A stretch of 5,977 nt of DNA, taken from positions 1 through 5,977 of the forward strand of contig DIPE01000063.1 of the NCBI GenBank assembly GCA_002427015.1, read 5' to 3'. The first letter of the stretch is position 1; each line of letters starts with the position of its first letter. This stretch comes from Firmicutes bacterium UBA5496. GTDB taxonomy: Bacteria; Bacillota; Proteinivoracia; UBA4975. Of the stretch, positions 5,282-5,977 are shown one piece after another. Under the pieces are notes generated by a model, which was given only the letters and a program-made list of their open reading frames with translations, was not told the origin of the DNA and did not search any database. The position numbers and the translations under genes were made by a program.

Positions 5282-5977
5282 CTATTTTTTGTTTAGTCCC
5301 AGCAGCTGCAGGCTGCCCAGGATGCCGGAGACTTCCGTGGGGATTACCAGCTTGGTGGCCTGGCCGTCGGCGATTTTTTCCAGGGCCTCCAGAGCTCGGA
5401 TGCTGATGACTTCCTGGGTGGGCTCTATATCCTTGATGGCGGAGAATACCGCCTTGATGCCGTCAGCCTTGGCCTGCTGGACCAGGAGGATGGATTCGGC
5501 CTCGCCCCTGGCGCGGCGCACCATAGCTTCCCGTTCTCCTTCTGCTTTGAGGATATTGGCTTCTTTTTCTCCTTCCGCATTGAGGACTGCCGCGCGCTTT
5601 TCCCCTTCAGCTCTAAGAATTGCTTCCCGCCGTTCTCGTTCCGCCCGCATTTGCTTTTCCATGGCTTCAACAATCTGGGCGGGAGGCATGATGTTCTTGA
5701 GTTCAACCCGGTTGATTTTGATGCCCCATTTGTCGGTAGCTTCGTCCAGGATTGCCCGCATCTTGGTGTTGATAATATCCCGGGAAGTGAGGGTGGCATC
5801 CAGGTCCAGTTCGCCGATAATATTCCGCAGGGTAGTGGCGGTCAGGTTTTCTATGGCCTGGATGGGGGTGGCGATTTCATAGGTATAGCGGACCGGGTCG
5901 GTGACCTGAAAATAGACTACGGTATCTATCTTCATAGTGACATTGTCCCTGGTGATTACCGGCTGGGGAGGGAAGTC
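5282..5977 (-). CDS. SPFH/Band 7 (stomatin-like) membrane protein, 5' end outside window
   Basis: The visible 231 residues are the C-terminal part of an SPFH (stomatin/prohibitin/flotillin/HflK) protein, a family that forms oligomeric scaffolds on the membrane and often controls proteases or organises membrane domains. The open frame runs off the right edge without a stop, and the edge residues FPPQPVITRDNVT are the stomatin core. The ATG at 5935 lies inside this conserved strand, so it is not the start. Next come the SPFH fold (VVYFQVTDP, about residues 20-28 of the visible part), ATTLRNIIGELDLDATLTSR (about 47-66), WGIKINRVELKNIMPP (about 84-99), and a charged Ala/Glu-rich helix (about 105-175) built of 11-residue repeats. 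A short tail ends GSLQLLGLNKK. The missing 5' part should hold the N-terminal membrane anchor. An NfeD-type partner, common beside such genes, is not visible; it could lie upstream, right of the window. Confidence 0.92.
   Translation of the reverse strand, partial: DFPPQPVITRDNVTMKIDTVVYFQVTDPVRYTYEIATPIQAIENLTATTLRNIIGELDLDATLTSRDIINTKMRAILDEATDKWGIKINRVELKNIMPPAQIVEAMEKQMRAERERREAILRAEGEKRAAVLNAEGEKEANILKAEGEREAMVRRARGEAESILLVQQAKADGIKAVFSAIKDIEPTQEVISIRALEALEKIADGQATKLVIPTEVSGILGSLQLLGLNKK
5465..5629 (-). repeat. Five 11-residue coiled-coil repeats within the SPFH protein
   Basis: Five consecutive 11-residue units can be laid out without gaps: REAILRAEGEK, RAAVLNAEGEK, EANILKAEGER, EAMVRRARGEA and ESILLVQQAKA. 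The first three share the AEGE core at the same place. A hendecad period suits a nearly straight, right-handed coiled coil and is consistent with the long helical rods of SPFH oligomers. The DNA of the units has diverged, so this is a protein-level repeat and not a recent tandem duplication. Confidence 0.75.

Noticed and set aside
5250..5882. Plus-strand open frame of 210 codons over the SPFH gene
   Set aside because: Its composition (runs of Ser, Ala and Arg) is the antisense shadow of the Glu/Ala-rich SPFH helix; the minus strand matches a known family.
1..5977. CRISPR array, tRNA or rRNA gene, insertion sequence or transposase
   Set aside because: No spaced direct repeats, cloverleaf, ribosomal RNA segments or transposase-like proteins were seen; nearly all of the window is accounted for by the five main genes.

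Overview
The window looks like a piece of a moderately GC-rich bacterial chromosome, most likely from the Firmicutes (Clostridia-type). The reasons are strong AGGAGG ribosome sites just ahead of most starts, compact hairpin plus T-run terminators, and gene families common there. This placement is inference; no marker gene is present to fix the taxon.

Layout, left to right. (1) Positions 28-2088 (+): a complete ABC exporter half-transporter with an unusually large insertion between the first two membrane helices, like the BmrD/YheH subunit of heterodimeric multidrug exporters. Its partner is expected just left of the window. A perfect 8-bp hairpin terminator follows. (2) Positions 2192-3262 (+): an ATP-grasp protein of the D-Ala-D-Ala ligase superfamily with its own candidate promoter. 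Its substrate is uncertain because two of the three Ddl catalytic-triad residues are not recognisable. A second, weaker terminator follows. (3) Positions 3345-5239 (+): a ferrous-iron (Feo) uptake module, made of a small FeoA SH3-like protein and a divergent, short FeoB GTPase-permease. (4) A strong hairpin at 5245-5276, with T-runs on both strands, separates feoB from the convergent last gene. (5) Positions 5282-5977 (-): an SPFH/Band 7 (stomatin-like) membrane scaffold protein whose N-terminus lies beyond the right edge.

The four units look functionally independent: drug or lipid export, a peptide-bond-type ligase, metal uptake and membrane-domain organisation. They are separated by terminators, so apart from feoA-feoB there is no evidence of a shared pathway.

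The most interesting spot is the feoA-feoB junction. FeoA ends with A AAA AAA directly followed by TAG, and the FeoB frame is exactly -1. FeoB has no conventional start that preserves its first beta strand, because that strand is encoded across the A-run. A -1 slip or one extra A would give a continuous FeoA-FeoB fusion of about 631 residues. I found no convincing wholly new system; ordinary housekeeping and accessory genes explain the rest of the window.
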